Assembly: GCF_035621455.1 (NCBI RefSeq)
Contig: NZ_CP141823.1
Location: forward strand, 1,178,001-1,242,000
Source: Vibrio natriegens NBRC 15636 = ATCC 14048 = DSM 759
Lineage (GTDB): Bacteria > Pseudomonadota > Gammaproteobacteria > Enterobacterales > Vibrionaceae
Direction: 5' to 3'
DNA: 64,000 nt
The translations under genes and the position numbers were made by a program. Within the stretch, counting starts at the first letter, position 1; every line of letters starts with the position of its first letter. Below the pieces are notes generated by a model. That model did no database searches. It saw only the letters and a list, made by a program, of their open reading frames with translations, and was not told the origin of the DNA. Shown here piece after piece: positions 63,965 to 64,000 of the stretch.

Positions 63965-64000
63965 GCATACACAGGACTTAAAAGTTTCTTTACGAGACTT

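Noticed and set aside
1..64000. CRISPR arrays, tRNA or rRNA genes, prophage
   Set aside because: No regularly spaced repeats, no cloverleaf or rRNA-like stretches and no phage structural genes were noticed in a reading by eye.

Overview
The window looks like a piece of a Vibrio chromosome, probably the second chromosome of a Harveyi-clade or V. natriegens-like species. This rests on protein-level resemblance: a maltose operon with MalT-type sites, an RfaH/ops-controlled capsule operon, FlgP/FlgT-like envelope proteins, and DUF4105 and DUF3015 proteins. Base composition is moderate. No rRNA, tRNA, CRISPR array or intact insertion sequence was seen; one 265-bp MITE-like element is present.

Layout. 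1-2352: the end of a type I secretion ATPase gene (cut by the window edge) and its HlyD adaptor. 2527-3372: an MscS-type channel. 3442-11232: a hydroxamate-siderophore uptake locus (receptor, FhuC, FhuD, FhuB) facing a divergent ABC exporter across a Fur-box-like site. 11483-20466: a LysR regulator, a BCCT transporter and a catabolic set (Rieske oxygenase, aldehyde dehydrogenase, rubredoxin/rubredoxin-reductase fusion, FAD amine oxidase-like protein, cupin). This set probably takes up and breaks down a quaternary or N-methylated amine. 20599-23070: azurin, a HAD phosphatase and a beta-hydroxyacid dehydrogenase, followed by the MITE and a gene-poor stretch.

23750-26520: an electrophile-defence unit (TetR, CurA-like reductase, glutathione S-transferase) with two matching operators, then a YqfB-like ASCH protein. 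26638-38631: a 12-kb capsule/exopolysaccharide operon on the minus strand: initiating transferase, outer-membrane barrel, short Wza, Wzc kinase, two sulfotransferase-like proteins, two glycosyltransferases, Wzy, Wzx and VanZ. An ops element lies in its leader. 39093-44617: malK diverging from malEFG, with MalT-like boxes between.

45056-51848: a small hypothetical gene, an acyl-CoA thioesterase, a Cache-domain histidine kinase with an HD-GYP response regulator, and a second BCCT transporter. 52271-60494: eight co-directional, mostly overlapping genes for exported proteins and lipoproteins, with weak likeness to the FlgT/FlgP flagellar H-ring proteins and CsgG, plus a MltC-like lytic transglycosylase. 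This is the best candidate for an undescribed system: an envelope-spanning complex with its own peptidoglycan-opening enzyme. 60658-63964: a lipoprotein alpha/beta hydrolase and a DUF4105-DUF3015 pair.
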